Below the pieces are notes generated by a model that was not told the DNA's origin, made no database searches, and saw nothing but the letters and a program-made list of their open reading frames with translations. Position numbers and translations under genes: made by a program. A DNA stretch of 48,207 bases, taken from assembly GCF_028715765.1 (NCBI RefSeq), contig NZ_JAQURE010000013.1, positions 1 through 48,207 of the forward strand, read 5' to 3'. Shown in pieces: positions 1-8,233 of the stretch. The first letter of the stretch is position 1. Every line of letters begins with the position of its first letter. The stretch is from Rhodoferax sp. Its GTDB lineage: Bacteria; Pseudomonadota; Gammaproteobacteria; Burkholderiales; Burkholderiaceae_C.

Positions 1-40
1 CACCTCCAGACTGTTGGATAACCGTATGATTTCAAACGGA

Positions 41-65
41 ATTTCTAATGGTATCCATTAGAAAT
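41..65. repeat. Perfect inverted repeat downstream of the SDR gene
   Basis: Arms of 11 bp (41-51 and 55-65, core TTTCTAATGG) flank a 3-nt centre. It lies about 48 nt past the stop of the minus-strand SDR gene. The stem is AT-rich and no T-run follows on either strand, so it looks more like a protein-binding palindrome than a terminator. A related CCTAATGG half-site recurs at about 103-110. Function unknown. Confidence 0.5.
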
Positions 66-112
66 CTGCACTGGGAGGTTTGCACCACTTTTCTTTTGAA
101 AATCCTAATGGA

Positions 113-886
113 CTATCTGGGTTCAACCAAGTAGAAATAAGCCCGGTAGGGTAGCAGGCGCAGGGCTTTGAGCCACAGCGTGAAGCGCTTGGGAAAATGC
201 ACCTCAAACGCGCCCTGCGCCCAGCCTTTGAGGATGGCCTGTGCCGCTTGCTCTGGCGTAAGCAGCGCGGGCATGGCAAAGGTGTTGCCCGCCGTGAGCG
301 GCGTTTTCACAAAACCGGGGTTGAGGATGGACACGCCCAGCCCTTGGGGATGCAAATCCAGGTACAGCGCCTCGGCCAGGTTGATCAGCGCCGCTTTGGT
401 GGGCCCGTAAGCCAGGCTGTGAGGCAAGCCGCCAAACCCCGCCACGCTGCCCACCAGGCTGATGTGCCCGGTGCCGCGTGCCAGCATGGCGGGCAGCACC
501 GCGTCTAACACATGCAGCGCACCGCTGTAGTTCACGTCCACATGGCGTTGCATGTCGGCCAGGTTCAGCGCATTGGCGCGCATGGCCTGGTAATGACCAG
601 CGCAGTACACCACCACGTCCAGCCCCCCGCGCGCCTGCAACGCATTGACAGCGTCTTTCACGGCAACAGCGTCCGTCACGTCCAGCCCAAGGGCAAGGCT
701 GCCCGGATGGGCAAGCACAAAGGCATCGAGCAACGCGGTTTGGCGTGCCGACACCACCACCTTGGCACCCAAGCCATGCAGCGCGTGCGCGGTGGCTGCG
801 CCAATGCCGCTGGACGCGCCGACCAGCCACACGGTTTTACCGCGCCAGTCGGTCAAGCGGGGGTTGAGGGGTTTTAAAAAGGCCAT
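113..886 (-). CDS. Short-chain dehydrogenase/reductase (SDR)
   Basis: A 257-residue classical SDR, an NAD(P)-dependent oxidoreductase. The Rossmann glycine motif GASSGIG is at residues 23-29, CAG (the NAG equivalent) at 95-97, and the catalytic set is Ser147, Tyr160 and Lys164 in YGPTK. It is the last gene of the minus-strand lipid operon that starts at 6284. A 69-bp gap holding a dispersed repeat separates it from the DUF3833 gene. SDRs of this kind accompany CFA-synthase/DUF1365 clusters and presumably act on a lipid or isoprenoid substrate; the substrate cannot be read from sequence. The ATG at 886 has no clear Shine-Dalgarno sequence. Confidence 0.9.
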   Translation of the reverse strand: MAFLKPLNPRLTDWRGKTVWLVGASSGIGAATAHALHGLGAKVVVSARQTALLDAFVLAHPGSLALGLDVTDAVAVKDAVNALQARGGLDVVVYCAGHYQAMRANALNLADMQRHVDVNYSGALHVLDAVLPAMLARGTGHISLVGSVAGFGGLPHSLAYGPTKAALINLAEALYLDLHPQGLGVSILNPGFVKTPLTAGNTFAMPALLTPEQAAQAILKGWAQGAFEVHFPKRFTLWLKALRLLPYRAYFYLVEPR

Positions 887-900
887 CTGATTGGTACTAA

Positions 901-955
901 ATTTATAGCTGCTTGCGCTTTATTGATAAGCTCTAGAGCCTGTTTTTTTATATAT
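901..955 (+). repeat. Dispersed repeat copy R1
   Basis: Copy of the ~50-bp family: ATAGCTGCTTGCGC at 905-918 and GATAAGCTCTAGAGCC at 924-939, then a T-rich tail. It fills the gap between the SDR start and the DUF3833 stop codon, which begins directly at its end (956-958). Confidence 0.85.
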
Positions 956-1498
956 CTACGAGGCCGCACGACGGGTGAACGACAAGGTGACCTCGCCCAG
1001 GTAGACGCCAAACTTGCTCATGCGCGCCTTGTTCAGCATCACCGTGGGCGTCATCAGGTACATCCAATCGTCAAACTGCACCTCAAACACCCGGCCATCC
1101 ACCGGCAGCGCCAGGGTGTAGCGCCAGTTCAACGCATTGCCCCGGCTGGTGCCCAGCGCCGTGCCCACCACGTCGTCGGCTTGGCCGGTGTAGTGGCCAT
1201 CGGGCAGCTTTTTCAGGCGCCAGACGCGCCGCTGGGTGCTGCCGTCTGAGTAGCTGAAGGCCTCGTCCAGCACGCCGTCGTCACCGCTCCAGCTGCATTG
1301 CATCAGCACCGTAAAGCGTTTCACCACCTGACCCGAACGGTCGGTGAAGATGCCGTAGGCATCGAGCGTGCCGTTGAAATAGCTGCGCAGGTCTAGCGTG
1401 GGTTGCTCGCTGGCGTAGCCATCTATTTGCTGCGAGGCACACCCGCCCAAGGCCAGGGTGGAGGCCGCTGCAGCGCCCAAAAGCAGTCGTCTTTTCAT
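956..1498 (-). CDS. DUF3833 family lipoprotein
   Basis: A 180-residue protein. An N-terminal signal with lipobox LALGGCAS (Cys about residue 20) predicts an outer-membrane-facing lipoprotein; the body matches the lipocalin-like DUF3833 family. The start at 1498 is chosen because its ATG overlaps the stop of the upstream MFS gene as ATGA, indicating translational coupling, and because the signal peptide begins there; the open frame extends further upstream without meaning. DUF3833 genes travel with CFA-synthase, DUF1365 and FAD-oxidoreductase genes, so a role in binding or moving modified lipid is a reasonable inference. No enzymatic motif is seen. Confidence 0.88.
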   Translation of the reverse strand: MKRRLLLGAAAASTLALGGCASQQIDGYASEQPTLDLRSYFNGTLDAYGIFTDRSGQVVKRFTVLMQCSWSGDDGVLDEAFSYSDGSTQRRVWRLKKLPDGHYTGQADDVVGTALGTSRGNALNWRYTLALPVDGRVFEVQFDDWMYLMTPTVMLNKARMSKFGVYLGEVTLSFTRRAAS

Positions 1499-2793
1499 GG
1501 TGTTTTCCGAATCAAGGTGGCGTAAAGAAGCGCGAGAGCCAAGGTTTTCAACGCGCACGGTAGCAGGCAATAAGCCCAGGTCAGGGTGGCAAGGGCTTGC
1601 GCATCGCGTGCGCCGGGGGCGTAGCCAAACACCCCCAGCAAAGGCAGTGCCAGACCAGCGGCCAACGCCAGATTGAGTTTGGAGGCAAAAGCCCACCAGC
1701 CCAAATAGGCGCCCTCTGACTGGCCGCGGTCGCCATGGACTTCAATCTGGCCATTGAGCAGGGCGGCGGGTAAAGCCAGGTCGGTGCCCATGGCCACGCC
1801 GCTTAAGGCACACACCACGCCAAAGGCCAGGTTGTCACCAGCGCCAAGCTGCGCAGCAAAGCCAAACACCGCCAGCGCCAGCGCCATGCCCAGCCCCCAG
1901 GTGCGCGACAACCCGATGCGCCCCACCACCTTCAGCCACAGCGGCAACGCCAGAGCTGCACAGACAAAGTAGCCGCCTAAAAACAGCGGCACCATGGCCG
2001 CGGGTGCTTGCAAGCGGTCTTGCACAAAAAACAAAATCAGCGTGGCAGGCACAGCACTGGCGATGCCGTTGACCAAGAACACCGCCATCAGCGCCCGAAA
2101 ACCCGGGCGCGACCAGGGCAGCCACAGCCCACTGGCACCACGCCACGCGCCCGTGGCCAGGCTGGCAGCTTGCCGCAGTGGCACCGGCGCGCTGCACCAG
2201 GCCAGCCAGGCAACCATGCTAGCTATCCATAAAATAGCTACTGCAGCAGGTATACCAACGGCCAGAGGCAAAATGGATGCCAAAACCACACCTGCTAAAC
2301 CAAGCCCCTCACGCCAGGCCACCACCCGGCTGCGTTTGGCCTCATTGCCGCCCAAGCGCGCGCCCCAGGCTTGGTGCAAGATGCTCAAGGCGCTGTAGGC
2401 CACGGTGGTCAGCAGCAAACTCAAGCCCAGCCAGACCAAGAAGCGGGTGTTTGCCGCCGTCACCTCCGCAGGCGGGAAAAACATCAGCGCAAACCCTGCG
2501 CACAGCGCCGCCGCCGCCAGCGCGCCCCAGCGCAACACAGCGGCGGGTGAGTGGGCAAACAAGCGGTCGCTCCAGCGCCCCAGCCAGGGGTCAATCACCG
2601 CGTCAAACAGGCGCACGGCCAACAGCAGCGCACCCAAGCTGGCCAGGCTCAAACCAAACTCACGGGCGTAGTGGTTGGGCAGCAGCACATACAGCGGCAG
2701 CGCCACAAACGCCAGCGGCAGCCCCATCAGGCCATAGCGCCAGCCGGCCCGCCAATCAAACGCCTGGGCTGACGTGTGCATGGCTGTGGTCAT
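1495..2793 (-). CDS. MFS transporter of the GPH/MelB-like type
   Basis: A 432-residue integral membrane protein with about 12 hydrophobic helices. The early loop motif RLFDAVIDPWLGRWSDR is the hallmark of the glycoside-pentoside-hexuronide (MelB-like) MFS branch. It lies between the CFA-synthase-like gene (45 bp upstream) and the DUF3833 gene (ATGA overlap), so its cargo is more likely lipid-related than sugar. Residues around ASILPLAVGIPAAVAILW are encoded by a sequence resembling the dispersed repeat (about 2231-2276) and form part of a transmembrane helix. The start could also be the second Met, five codons in. Confidence 0.88.
   Translation of the reverse strand: MTTAMHTSAQAFDWRAGWRYGLMGLPLAFVALPLYVLLPNHYAREFGLSLASLGALLLAVRLFDAVIDPWLGRWSDRLFAHSPAAVLRWGALAAAALCAGFALMFFPPAEVTAANTRFLVWLGLSLLLTTVAYSALSILHQAWGARLGGNEAKRSRVVAWREGLGLAGVVLASILPLAVGIPAAVAILWIASMVAWLAWCSAPVPLRQAASLATGAWRGASGLWLPWSRPGFRALMAVFLVNGIASAVPATLILFFVQDRLQAPAAMVPLFLGGYFVCAALALPLWLKVVGRIGLSRTWGLGMALALAVFGFAAQLGAGDNLAFGVVCALSGVAMGTDLALPAALLNGQIEVHGDRGQSEGAYLGWWAFASKLNLALAAGLALPLLGVFGYAPGARDAQALATLTWAYCLLPCALKTLALALLYATLIRKTP
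2231..2276 (+). repeat. Probable dispersed repeat copy R2, inside the MFS gene
   Basis: ATAGCTACTGCAGCAGG followed by GGCCAGAGGCAAAATGG aligns with the family core with a few mismatches. It is in frame and encodes hydrophobic residues of a membrane helix. Divergence makes this copy less certain than the others. Confidence 0.5.
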
Positions 2794-2838
2794 GCCGGGG
2801 TGACTTGCGTGGTGACGGCCATGGCAATAGTGTGACTG

Positions 2839-4074
2839 TCAGGCGCGTTTGCGCAGGGTGACCTGCACCACGTCAATGTTGTTTTCCATGAACGCGGCTT
2901 CGCAGTAGGCCAGGTAAAACTCCCAAATGCGCATGAAGCGTTCGTCAAAGCCGCTGTGCAACACGGCTTCGCGCTGCGCCAAAAAGCGCTCGCGCCAGCG
3001 TTTCAGGGTTTCGGCGTAGTCATGGCCAAAGGCGTGCTCGGTCACCAGCTCCAGCCCCACCGCTTGTGCCTGCGCCCGCAGCTCACGCGGGCATGGCAGG
3101 CAGCCACCGGGAAAGATGTATTGCTGAATGAAGTCGGTGCTGTGCACATAGCGCTCAAACAGCAAGTCGTCAATCACAATGGTTTGCACACAGGCCAGGC
3201 CACCAGGTTTGAGCAACTGTGCCAGGCGGGCAAAGTAGGTGGGCCAGTAGTCGCGCCCCACGGCTTCGAGCATTTCAATCGAGCAGATGGCATCAAACGG
3301 CGCGTCATGAATGTCGCGGTAGTCTTGCAAGCGCAGGTCGGCTTGGGCGGGCGACACACCCAGCCGCTGCAAGCGGTCTTGGGCGTAGGCCAGTTGCTCG
3401 GTGCTGAGCGTGACGCCCGTCACACTGGCGCCAAACTCGGTGCACGCCATTTCAGCCAGCGCACCCCAGCCACAGCCTATTTCAAGCACCCGGTCGCCAG
3501 CTTTGACACCAGCCTCGGTCAAGGCGCGGCGCACTTTGGCGGCTTGGGCTTGGGCCATGGGCTGCTGCAGGTTGCCGTCAAACAAGGCGGCCGAGTAGTT
3601 CATGCTGTCATCAAGCCACAGGCGGTAAAAATCGTTGCCCAAGTCGTAATGGGCATGGATGTTTTTCTGGCTGTTGGCACGGGTGTTGCGGTTGAGCCAG
3701 TGTTTGACGCGGTAGGCCAATTGACCCAGCCAGCTGCCGTAGATCACGTCTTGCACCTCGGCACGGTTTTTGACCAGCACGCGCAGCAGCTCAGTCAAAT
3801 TGGGGGTGCTCCAGTGGCCGGCAATAAAGCTCTCGGCAAAGCCAATGTCACCCGACTTGAGTGCCGCGCTGCAGGGCTGCCAGCTGTGCAGCACCAAGGT
3901 GGCATGGGGCAGGGTTTGCTGGCCAAAGCGCTGCATGCGGCCGTCGGGCAATTGCAGGGTCAGGCTGCCGTGGCGCAGACGGCGGAGCAGTTTGAGCACA
4001 GCGCGGGCAGACGCCGGGGCATCAGGCGACAGGGTAAATGCGGCTGCATTTGTTGTGCTTGAGGTGCTGTTCAT
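2839..4074 (-). CDS. cfa: Cyclopropane-fatty-acyl-phospholipid synthase family methyltransferase
   Basis: A 411-residue SAM-dependent enzyme acting on unsaturated acyl chains of membrane phospholipids. Visible motifs are the family signature HYDLGNDFY at 142-150, SAM motif I VLEIGCGWG at 196-204 and FIQQYIFPGG at 315-324. Length is usual for the family. It lies 9 bp after DUF1365 and 45 bp before the MFS gene. In ChrR-type clusters, Cfa homologues can make mid-chain methylated or furan fatty-acid precursors (UfaM in Rhodobacter) instead of cyclopropane, so the exact product is open. The symbol is given at family level. Confidence 0.92.
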   Translation of the reverse strand: MNSTSSTTNAAAFTLSPDAPASARAVLKLLRRLRHGSLTLQLPDGRMQRFGQQTLPHATLVLHSWQPCSAALKSGDIGFAESFIAGHWSTPNLTELLRVLVKNRAEVQDVIYGSWLGQLAYRVKHWLNRNTRANSQKNIHAHYDLGNDFYRLWLDDSMNYSAALFDGNLQQPMAQAQAAKVRRALTEAGVKAGDRVLEIGCGWGALAEMACTEFGASVTGVTLSTEQLAYAQDRLQRLGVSPAQADLRLQDYRDIHDAPFDAICSIEMLEAVGRDYWPTYFARLAQLLKPGGLACVQTIVIDDLLFERYVHSTDFIQQYIFPGGCLPCPRELRAQAQAVGLELVTEHAFGHDYAETLKRWRERFLAQREAVLHSGFDERFMRIWEFYLAYCEAAFMENNIDVVQVTLRKRA

Positions 4075-4083
4075 GGGTGGGCG

Positions 4084-4872
4084 TTATCGGGTGGTGAATG
4101 AAATGGGTGGCGTGGGTTTGCGGAAAAACGGGGCTTTTTTGACGAACAATTTGGCCGCTTGCCAATGGATGCGCAGCACCACCGCCAGCGTCATGAGCGG
4201 GTAGCGCAGCAGCGCGTGGCGGGTGCTTTGTGCGGTCAGCGGTTGCAGCGCACCGCTGACGCTGGTTTGGATCAACGGCCCGGTCGGGTCATCAAAGTCG
4301 ACCCGTGCCAGGGTGCGGCTCAGGTCTGGCGTGAGCATGAAGCGAAAGCGGTAACCGCCTTCAACCGGGCAAAACGGCGACACATGAAAGACCTTGCGGG
4401 CACGCTGCTCCACGCCAAATTGCGGCGCGTCCAGCAGGTAGCAATGGCGCTCGCCAAAGGTGTTGTTGACCTCCACCAGCACCGCGCGCAGGTGGCCGTC
4501 GGCATGGTGGCAATACCAAAAACTGACCGGTTTGAAGGTGAAGCCCCACACCCGTGGGTAGGTGTGCAGCCAGACCTCGCCCTGCGCATCGGTGATGCCT
4601 TCGGTCTGCAGCAAGGCGTCGAGCCAAGCCAGTGCGCCACCTTGTTCTGCGCCGCGGCCATCACCATGGTCGGCATCGGCAAAGCTCAAGGGTGCCCAGC
4701 GGTTGCGCGCCAAAGTCGGCGCTGGCGTGCGCTGCAAACTGCGCATGGGCAGCAGCAAAAAGTAGGTGCCATACACAAAGGCGTGGTGCACCGGCTTCAG
4801 ACGGGTGTGGCGCACCTGGCCAAACCCGATCAACGGTGGGTGCACAAAAGGGGTTCCAGCTGCAGCTTTCAT
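4084..4872 (-). CDS. DUF1365 domain protein
   Basis: A 262-residue protein of the DUF1365 family, recognised by HPPLIGFGQVRHTRLKP near the N-terminus, VWGFTFKPVSFWYCH and VEVNNTFGERHCYLL in the middle, and KVFHVSPFCPVEGGY later. The start at 4872 is used because the family begins about here; the frame stays open upstream only because it reads through a dispersed repeat. DUF1365 genes almost always sit between an FAD amine-oxidase-like gene and a CFA-like gene, as here. The biochemical role is not established; a part in fatty-acid modification is inferred from context. Confidence 0.9.
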   Translation of the reverse strand: MKAAAGTPFVHPPLIGFGQVRHTRLKPVHHAFVYGTYFLLLPMRSLQRTPAPTLARNRWAPLSFADADHGDGRGAEQGGALAWLDALLQTEGITDAQGEVWLHTYPRVWGFTFKPVSFWYCHHADGHLRAVLVEVNNTFGERHCYLLDAPQFGVEQRARKVFHVSPFCPVEGGYRFRFMLTPDLSRTLARVDFDDPTGPLIQTSVSGALQPLTAQSTRHALLRYPLMTLAVVLRIHWQAAKLFVKKAPFFRKPTPPISFTTR

Positions 4873-4930
4873 GGGGTTACCCGAAGCTGATTGACCCGCA
4901 CCAGTGCCAAAGTCGAGTCGCCATGAGCTA

Positions 4931-4990
4931 TAAAATATATAGCTACTTGCGCACATTTCATAAGCGCTAGAGGCCAATTTTTCATAAATT
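4931..4990 (+). repeat. Dispersed repeat copy R3
   Basis: ATAGCTACTTGCGC at 4939-4952 and CATAAGCGCTAGAGGCC at 4959-4975, then an AT-rich tail. It separates the FAD-protein gene from DUF1365; the tail abuts or supplies the TAA stop of the FAD gene (4989-4991). Confidence 0.9.
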
Positions 4991-6284
4991 ATTGAGGCCT
5001 TAAAAGTTGTGCCACTGCCAGCCCTGAGGCCAAGCCGTCTTCGTGAAAACCGTAACCCGTCCAAGCACCACAAAAGTAGCTGTGCTGCTGGCCTTGCAGC
5101 GCACCCACATGGCGCTGGGCGGCAATGGCGGCCAGGTCAAACACCGGGTGGGCGTAGTCAAATTCGCCCAACACCCGCGCTGGGTCTATCGGCGTGAGCG
5201 GGTTCAAAGACACCAGCACCGGCTGCGCAAACGGCAGCGGCTGCAGGCGGTTGAGCAAGTAGTGCAAGCACACTGGCGCACCCTGTGGCTGCGCGCCAGC
5301 CACGCCCACCGGGTGCGCCAGACGCTGGTAGTTCCAGGCCGCCCAGGCGCGTGGGTGGCGCGGCAACACCGAGGCATCGGTGTGCAGCACGGCACGGTTG
5401 GACTGAGTGCGCAGGGCTCCCAGGGTGATGCGTTCTTGCGCACTGGGTTGCGCCAACAGCGCCAGGGCTTGGGGCGCGTGGCAGGCCAGCACCACTTTGT
5501 CAAAGCGCTCAGATTGGCCGTTGACCCACAGCGTCACGCCCTCGTGGTCGCGCTCAATGCGCTGCACCGGGCTGTTGAGCCGTCTGTCTGGCACCTGGGC
5601 AACGATGTGGTTCACATAGTGTTTGGCACCGCCCACCACGGTCCACCACTGTGGCCGATTCGTGACTTGAATCAGGCCGTGGTTGTGGCAAAACCGGATC
5701 ATGGTGGCCACCGGGAACTGCAGCATTTGTTCAACCGGGCAGCTCCAGATGCAGCCCAGCATGGGCAGCAAATACCAGTTGCTAAACGCTTCAGAAAAAT
5801 GGTGCGCGGCCAAAAATTGCGCCAGTGGCTGGGTCAACTGCGCGTCTTGCCCCTGCTCTGCCAGCTGGGTGGCCAGCGCATTGAAGCGCAGCAGGTCGCG
5901 CAGCATGCGCCAAAAATCAGGTTTGATGAGGTTGCCACGCTGGGCAAACACGGTGTTGAGCGAGGTGCCGCTCCACTCCAACGATTGGCCGGGGTGCGCA
6001 CCCGGGGTTTGCACTGAAAACGACATGTCAGACTTGGCTGTAGCCACCTGCAGTTGCTCAAACAATGCGATCAACTTGGGGTAGGTGCGCTCGTTGAAGA
6101 CCAAAAAACCGGTGTCCACGCCATGCGTGACCGGCCCCTGTGCGGTGGGCAGGGTGATGTCAACCGTGTGGGTGTGGCCGCCAAAATAGCTGCCCGCCTC
6201 AAACAGTGTGAGGTCGGCCTGCCCACGCAGCTGGTGCGCCACAGCCAAACCCGAAATGCCAGAGCCAACGATTGCAATTTTCAT
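4989..6284 (-). CDS. FAD-dependent amine-oxidase-like oxidoreductase
   Basis: A 431-residue flavoprotein. The N-terminal dinucleotide-binding motif MKIAIVGSGISGLAVA is followed by the acidic end of beta-2 (LFEAG) and by the family stretch THGVDTGFLVFNERTYP. The C-terminal FAD loop YFCGAWTGYGFHEDGLASG is present. The start at 6284 puts the Rossmann fold at the first residue; an upstream start would add eight residues. As first gene of the six-gene cluster it precedes DUF1365 and the CFA-like methyltransferase, the order found in lipid-modification clusters, where it is thought to oxidise or desaturate an acyl chain. The substrate is inferred. Confidence 0.9.
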   Translation of the reverse strand: MKIAIVGSGISGLAVAHQLRGQADLTLFEAGSYFGGHTHTVDITLPTAQGPVTHGVDTGFLVFNERTYPKLIALFEQLQVATAKSDMSFSVQTPGAHPGQSLEWSGTSLNTVFAQRGNLIKPDFWRMLRDLLRFNALATQLAEQGQDAQLTQPLAQFLAAHHFSEAFSNWYLLPMLGCIWSCPVEQMLQFPVATMIRFCHNHGLIQVTNRPQWWTVVGGAKHYVNHIVAQVPDRRLNSPVQRIERDHEGVTLWVNGQSERFDKVVLACHAPQALALLAQPSAQERITLGALRTQSNRAVLHTDASVLPRHPRAWAAWNYQRLAHPVGVAGAQPQGAPVCLHYLLNRLQPLPFAQPVLVSLNPLTPIDPARVLGEFDYAHPVFDLAAIAAQRHVGALQGQQHSYFCGAWTGYGFHEDGLASGLAVAQLLRPQ

Positions 6285-6557
6285 GAGGTGCGTCAGAGAA
6301 GTTGGCACTGAGCCAAGTGATTCAAATACCCGATTAATTTAGTCGAATACCGCTTTGGCAGTGGGTGCGCTCACAAAAGTGCGGCTTTGGTCTATGGAAT
6401 TAACCTTTCCCTCAATATGGGTTGCATTGAAAACGTGTAGGAGTTTGTCCTGGACAAATATGGCTTATTGAAGGTCAATCGGCATGGTGCTCTTGCCTTT
6501 GGGTGAACTGGTGGCCAGTCAGAGCGGTTTGGCGGGGGAGTGTTCTGGGTGAAACCC

Positions 6558-6690
6558 GGCAGGGCGACTGGGTCAGGGGCATGCGGTTTTGGGGTGAAAG
6601 CACGCGCGAGGCTGACGACCTTGGTACGCAAATACCTTTTTCGCGCGCATTTCACGCAGTAGCCCGGTCCCCTGACCCAATCACCCTGCC
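6558..6690 (+). repeat. Palindromic element, unit A (133 bp)
   Basis: Terminal inverted repeats of 22 bp (6558-6579 and 6669-6690) match at 20 of 22 positions, with core TGGGTCAGGGG; weaker pairing continues inward (GTGAAAGCACGCGCG against GTGAAATGCGCGCG). The left half reads GCATGCGGTTTTGGGG, as in unit B inverted. There is no ORF. It looks like a non-autonomous mobile or REP-like hairpin element. Confidence 0.75.
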
Positions 6691-6710
6691 TCACGGTGCT
6701 TGAACTCGAC

Positions 6711-6770
6711 AATTTATAAGAAATAAGCCTGTAGACCACGTATAACAAGCGTAAGTAGCTATTATTTTTA
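6711..6770 (-). repeat. Dispersed repeat copy R4 (degenerate)
   Basis: Read on the minus strand it gives ATAGCTACTTACGC, then a degraded centre, then CTACAGGCTTATTTCTTATAAATT, matching the family ends. It lies between palindromic units A and B. Confidence 0.7.
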
Positions 6771-6823
6771 TTGTGGATGCCACATGTGTAGCCCTTCACC
6801 CCGCTCGGTAACCACACAGATAA

Positions 6824-6955
6824 GGCGTGGTGGTTGGGTCAGGTGACCGGGCTTTGGGGACAAAGGCGCGCGCAAGTGGTGCTGGCGAAATGAAGCCTCA
6901 GCCCCGCGCGTGTTTTGCCCCCAAAACCGCATGCACCTGACCCAGCCGCCGCGCC
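6824..6955 (-). repeat. Palindromic element, unit B (132 bp)
   Basis: Terminal inverted repeats of 22 bp (6824-6845 and 6934-6955) match at 19 of 22 positions; all mismatches are C/T. The right half, read on the minus strand, carries GCATGCGGTTTTGGGG and ACACGCGCGGGGCTGA as in unit A, so the two units are inverted relatives. Confidence 0.75.
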
Positions 6956-7023
6956 GTGCCAGAGCCACCATCACAGACGTGCCATAGACACCAAGCAAGA
7001 AGGGGGCAAATAAGCCACTCAAA

Positions 7024-7995
7024 TCAATCCACAAACATGGCCACCGGCAAACCCGCCACCTCTACCCGCTGCGCCAGCACCTGCCCGCTCAAGGGATAGG
7101 CCGCCAGCTCGGGCGCGCTGCGGTGGTGACGCGCGCTGGTGAGGTAGAGGGTTTTGAAGTCTTCACCGCCCAAACACGGCATGGTGGGGCATTGCAGCGG
7201 GGTGGCCAGCTCGGCCAGCAACTCTCCGCTGGGGGCAAACTGGCAGACCCGACGGCCTTCAAACAAAGCCACCCAATAGTTGCCTTGCGCATCCACCGTG
7301 GCACCGTCAGGACGACCGCGGTAACCGCCGTTGCAGGCGTCTGATGGCTCGGGCTGCCAGCCAACGGGTTTGGGGTCAAAGTGAGCAAACACCCGCTGCT
7401 GCGTCATGGCGGCACTGGCCAGGTCAAAGTCCCACGCCCACACCGTGTGGCTGGGCGTGTCGGCCCAGTACACAGTGCGCTGGTCGGGGCTCCAGGCCAG
7501 GCCGTTGGCCGTAGTCATGCCCGCGCTCGGGCTGATCTTGCAGCTGACCTGCGGCTGTGCGCCCAGGCTGGGGCGAGCATCCAGACAGTACAGCGCGGCG
7601 TTATGGGCTTGGCGGGTTTCATCGATGGTGCCCACCCAAAAGCGCCCCAGTGCGTCGCACTTGCCGTCGTTGGCGCGCATGTGGGCGGGGTTGTAGTCGA
7701 GCGTGGCCAGGCGAGTGAGCGCACCACCCCAGCTGCGGGCGCGGTAAATGCCGTCGCGCAGTGCCAGCACCAAACCACCACTGGCGGCAGGCGCCATGCA
7801 ACCCGGCTCACAGGGCAGCGGCCAGGCTTGGACGGTGCCCATGTCAATGTTGGCACGCAACACTTGGCAGCTGGCAATGTCCAACCAGTAGAGCATGTGC
7901 TCCAGCGGGTGCCAAAACGGCGACTCGCCCAAGGCGGCAGTGTGAGGGGCAACGGTTTGCCAGGGCTGGGGGGTGGGGAGAACGGGTGTGGGCAT
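7024..7995 (-). CDS. SMP-30/gluconolactonase/LRE family protein
   Basis: A 323-residue six-bladed beta-propeller, probably a sugar lactonase that opens aldonolactones in the cytosol. Metal-site residues typical of the family are visible: Glu in LGESPFWHP near the start, Asn in TANGLAWSPD mid-protein and Asp in GRPDGATVDAQGNYWVA later. The ATG at 7995 is preferred; an upstream TTG would add eleven residues outside the fold. It stands alone, not among obvious sugar-catabolic genes, so the actual lactone is unknown. No signal peptide. Confidence 0.9.
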   Translation of the reverse strand: MPTPVLPTPQPWQTVAPHTAALGESPFWHPLEHMLYWLDIASCQVLRANIDMGTVQAWPLPCEPGCMAPAASGGLVLALRDGIYRARSWGGALTRLATLDYNPAHMRANDGKCDALGRFWVGTIDETRQAHNAALYCLDARPSLGAQPQVSCKISPSAGMTTANGLAWSPDQRTVYWADTPSHTVWAWDFDLASAAMTQQRVFAHFDPKPVGWQPEPSDACNGGYRGRPDGATVDAQGNYWVALFEGRRVCQFAPSGELLAELATPLQCPTMPCLGGEDFKTLYLTSARHHRSAPELAAYPLSGQVLAQRVEVAGLPVAMFVD

Positions 7996-8233
7996 GGTCA
8001 GTGAGGACGTGGCGTTGTTGCAAAGCAAGGAAAGAGGTCATCAAATCTTGCAGGGGGAAATTTTGAGTGGCACCGTTTCAACCAGCAAAATCAATTTGTA
8101 TGCCCAATGTACTCAATGCCGCCCGTAGCGCGTCAGTCAACCCTATGGTTTTAAACACCAGGCTGCGCAATTCTGCAGTTTATCTGCAGCGTATGATCTT
8201 CAAAAACCTTGAAATCTAGTTGGATTGACCACC

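Larger units (their letters stand above)
6285..7023. other. Gene-free region with nested repeats
   Basis: No credible coding frame is seen over about 740 bp. It holds the upstream region of the lipid operon, a short inverted repeat TTTGTCC-T-GGACAAA at 6444-6458, two inverted ~132-bp palindromic elements (6558-6690 and 6824-6955), and a degenerate dispersed repeat between them. Confidence 0.7.

Noticed and set aside
204..830. Long antisense and alternate-frame ORFs (here and over cfa, putA, the GGDEF-EAL genes and the AI-2E permease)
   Set aside because: They are by-products of high GC at third codon positions; translations are Arg/Ala/His-rich without family motifs and overlap clearly identified genes.
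6285..6420. ECF sigma/ChrR-type promoter (TGATC ... TAA) upstream of the lipid operon
   Set aside because: Searched by eye because such clusters are often RpoE/ChrR-controlled. Only TGAATC without a correctly spaced partner was found.
6444..6458. Inverted repeat TTTGTCC-T-GGACAAA as an IS end or operator
   Set aside because: Only a single short palindrome; no transposase, no matching second end and no gene directly adjacent.
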